DNA of 7,162 nt from Betaproteobacteria bacterium TMED156 (GTDB lineage: Bacteria; Pseudomonadota; Gammaproteobacteria; Burkholderiales; Burkholderiaceae_A), in contig NHHF01000145.1 in assembly GCA_002171155.1 (NCBI GenBank), positions 4,843 through 12,004 of the forward strand, written 5' to 3'. The stretch's first letter is position 1; every line of letters begins with the position of its first letter. Below the pieces are notes generated by a model, which worked only from the letters and a program-made list of their open reading frames with translations, did not search any database and had not been told where the DNA came from. Positions 5,387-7,162 of the stretch are shown here, in pieces. The position numbers and the translations under genes were made by a program.

Positions 5387-5905
5387 TTATTTTGAATATG
5401 GGTCGATGTCTACAATGGTCTTTACTCGGGTGTCTGTCACATCTAGGGTATCACTACCATCTCTAGCTTTTATGATTGCTCGGATATCTGATATTGCGCT
5501 AGAAAACTTTGCGTCAAGAGTGTCATCTAAAGCCTCTTGTTCTGCTCTCCCTTTCTGTCTAAAAGCCTCGATCGCTGCCATAAAAGCTTCATGAGTTTTC
5601 TCCAACCAATCGTCCACATAAGGGTCATCTTCTGACATCATTAAATCTTTATCGGAGTCAAGGATAGCCAACAAATCATCAATCGCCCCAACATCAATCT
5701 CTCCAGTACTTGGATCGAAAATTGTTCCAGGCTTGGGGTAGATGCTTATCTGTCTCCTGTTTTTCAGAGGAGCACCGCGTAGGGCAGGCTCGGCGCCGCC
5801 GGAGTGAGTACCATAAACTGAAGGATCTACAGGACTGAGGCCGTCAGCGGGAAAGTCGTTTTTTGCTTCCTTAAATTTTCTCCAACTTTCCATTATTAAT
5901 TTCAT
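5387..5905 (-). CDS. Hypothetical protein with N-terminal ESWRKF peptide
   Basis: This protein has 172 residues from the ATG at 5905; a GTG at 5914 in a GTGA overlap with the upstream stop would add three residues. The ATG is preferred because MKLIMESWRKF then lines up with HKLLFESWRKY of the amidase. After this peptide comes a Pro/Gly-rich segment (about 20-60), then an acidic helical region (70-115, many Asp/Glu), a helix rich in Ala/Gln/Glu (105-150), and a short C-terminal tail ending DIDPYSK. There is no membrane segment or known catalytic motif. The F-K-E-A junction (11-14) resembles a T4-type prohead-protease site. It is translationally coupled to the large unknown upstream gene, so the two products may act together, possibly as virion or assembly proteins. 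No family is recognised. Confidence 0.82.
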   Translation of the reverse strand: MKLIMESWRKFKEAKNDFPADGLSPVDPSVYGTHSGGAEPALRGAPLKNRRQISIYPKPGTIFDPSTGEIDVGAIDDLLAILDSDKDLMMSEDDPYVDDWLEKTHEAFMAAIEAFRQKGRAEQEALDDTLDAKFSSAISDIRAIIKARDGSDTLDVTDTRVKTIVDIDPYSK

Positions 5906-5910
5906 ATCTT

Positions 5911-7162
5911 TCACTTGTCAATTCCCTTTGTTGATTTAAGTTCCATTGTCTTTGATATCACATTAGAAGAAGCAGTGATTGCTTCGTTGGCTTTTTCATC
6001 TTCTTGCATTCCGCCGGCTACGTACCCGTAGGTATTATCCTGTATTGACTTGACACTAAGGAAAATATCGAATATTGCGTTGTTTAATACAGAGGTCATC
6101 CTATTTAACATGTTTTGGGTGTTTCTTGCGCCGACTTCGATAACACCAAAGACGACACTAGATTGTCCCTCTGGCAAGACTGGGGTGTTTCGATCCACAA
6201 GCCTATCCAAACTCTCCACAGCGTTTTGAACTAGGTTGAACTGCTTTCTATTGAGATAGCCGAAAGAATTCTGCAAGGCAATCTTTTGTTTTTCTGGGTC
6301 GTTAGCCAACTTATTGTAAACTTCTAATGACCTTTCAAGAGTCACGCCGTCATAGGCGTTTGCAAGAATCGCGTCGCGCTCCTTGTTCAACTCTGATATG
6401 TTATAGCGTGCAAGGATCCGGTTGTTAGCAGTACCGTAAGATTTGGCAACCAAGGTCACATCTGCGTTGAATGCCTTTTGAGAGGCTCCTTCTGCTGGCC
6501 TTAAGTCTTCGGGCATATTTGCTGCCACCATTTTCAATAAAGATTGATATTTTTCAACGTTTTCAGTCTTTCCTCTATTGCTAGATGGTATGGGAGATTG
6601 CCCTCGAATGACTGTTGGGGTCACAAACTTTGTTCCTGTTTCGTCATAGTCAACCACATCTATAGGAATAAAAGGCGCATCGTTTTTAGACCAGCCGATG
6701 AGTTCTATAAAGTAGTCTATTTGCTCGTCTGTGAATCTTTCCCCTAGAATGTCCTTCATTTCTTCAATGAATTCATCCTCAAGTTCCTGAGTTGACGGTA
6801 GGTTTATGCCTGGGAGGCCAGAGCGATAATCAATGTCTTCCTCTCCTGCCTCTACTCTTCGAATAAATTCTGCTGCAAGGAGAGCGTTGTTTTTTGATTT
6901 CTTTGAGGAGATGGCCATGCAATTCATTACATTCTGCAACGTAAAGTCAAATCTCATGAATTTAATTTTGCCGTTTATATCAAGGCCGGCTTTTTTATCA
7001 TCTTCGAATTTCTTAGTGCACGCAATATATCTCATCATTGGTACATCGTACTGTGGCGAAACAAGGTCGTTTACAAGGTCTGTAAAGCTGCCGCCGACGT
7101 GAAGAGAGCCCTCCCCGTATAGCTTGAGGCTTATTGGTACATCTTTCCCCTCTGATCTACTT
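5911..7162 (-). CDS. Large hypothetical protein, 5' end cut by the window edge
   Basis: The frame stays open to the right edge. The 41 codons upstream of the Met codon at 7038 have no stop and read as plausible protein (I-S-L-K-L-Y-G-E-G-S-L-H-V-G-G-S-F), so the true start lies outside the window and the visible part is the last 416 residues. I recognise no family. The middle holds an acidic region with E-L-E-D-E-F-I-E-E-M (about 128-137 of the visible part) and then a helical stretch. The C-terminal third is helical and polar, with R-N-T-Q-N-M-L-N-R-M and a Gly-Gly near the end, followed by Ala/Lys/Glu-rich helix. There is no signal peptide or membrane helix in the visible part. It overlaps the next gene's possible GTG start by 4 bases. 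Size, solubility and pairing suggest a structural or assembly protein, but this is a guess. Confidence 0.8.
   Translation of the reverse strand, partial: SRSEGKDVPISLKLYGEGSLHVGGSFTDLVNDLVSPQYDVPMMRYIACTKKFEDDKKAGLDINGKIKFMRFDFTLQNVMNCMAISSKKSKNNALLAAEFIRRVEAGEEDIDYRSGLPGINLPSTQELEDEFIEEMKDILGERFTDEQIDYFIELIGWSKNDAPFIPIDVVDYDETGTKFVTPTVIRGQSPIPSSNRGKTENVEKYQSLLKMVAANMPEDLRPAEGASQKAFNADVTLVAKSYGTANNRILARYNISELNKERDAILANAYDGVTLERSLEVYNKLANDPEKQKIALQNSFGYLNRKQFNLVQNAVESLDRLVDRNTPVLPEGQSSVVFGVIEVGARNTQNMLNRMTSVLNNAIFDIFLSVKSIQDNTYGYVAGGMQEDEKANEAITASSNVISKTMELKSTKGIDK

Noticed and set aside
5319..5594. Plus-strand frames opposite groEL and its upstream gene
   Set aside because: They lie antisense to well-supported genes or promoters, lack ribosome sites and show no family features. 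The same holds for those at 3773-4030, 4150-4392, 4655-4867, 6544-6747 and 6833-7102.
1..7162. tRNA genes, CRISPR arrays, insertion sequences
   Set aside because: I saw no cloverleaf-like segment, no regularly spaced repeats and no transposase or terminal inverted repeats in the short non-coding gaps.

Overview
This window looks like part of a tailed-phage (Caudoviricetes) genome, or an integrated relative, probably with a large genome. The evidence is the gene density, overlapping start and stop codons, many small orphan genes, a stand-alone peptidoglycan amidase without a signal peptide, a small glutaredoxin, and two chaperones (Hsp20 and a tail-less GroEL) embedded among unknown genes. The DNA is AT-rich. 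No terminase, capsid, portal or tail gene lies in the window, so the phage assignment is an inference and the host cannot be named.

Layout. The left end (1-1105, minus strand) holds hsp20 followed by a PcfJ-like gene that runs off the window. A divergent intergenic region (1106-1219) separates hsp20 from a plus-strand N-acetylmuramoyl-L-alanine amidase (1220-2266). The rest (2269-7162) is one minus-strand gene string. In order of transcription it is: a large unknown protein cut by the right edge; a 172-residue unknown protein; groEL with its own promoter; a coiled-coil protein with a C-terminal membrane anchor; a 95-residue unknown; a glutaredoxin; a 109-residue unknown; and a four-helix membrane protein. 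The five genes after groEL are packed with 1-8 bp overlaps.

Two patterns link the genes. First, three otherwise unrelated proteins (PcfJ-like, amidase, 172-residue unknown) begin with the same short peptide: a Trp, basic residues, Phe/Tyr, then Glu within the first 8-16 residues. It resembles the T4 capsid-targeting sequence and its prohead-protease cleavage site, so it may be a sorting tag that loads proteins into the virion. Second, the hsp20 and groEL leaders share the 10-bp element GTTACTTATA (read TATAAGTAAC in the direction of transcription), twice before hsp20 and once before groEL, next to sigma70-type promoters. This suggests the two chaperone genes are controlled together. No GroES gene is present here.
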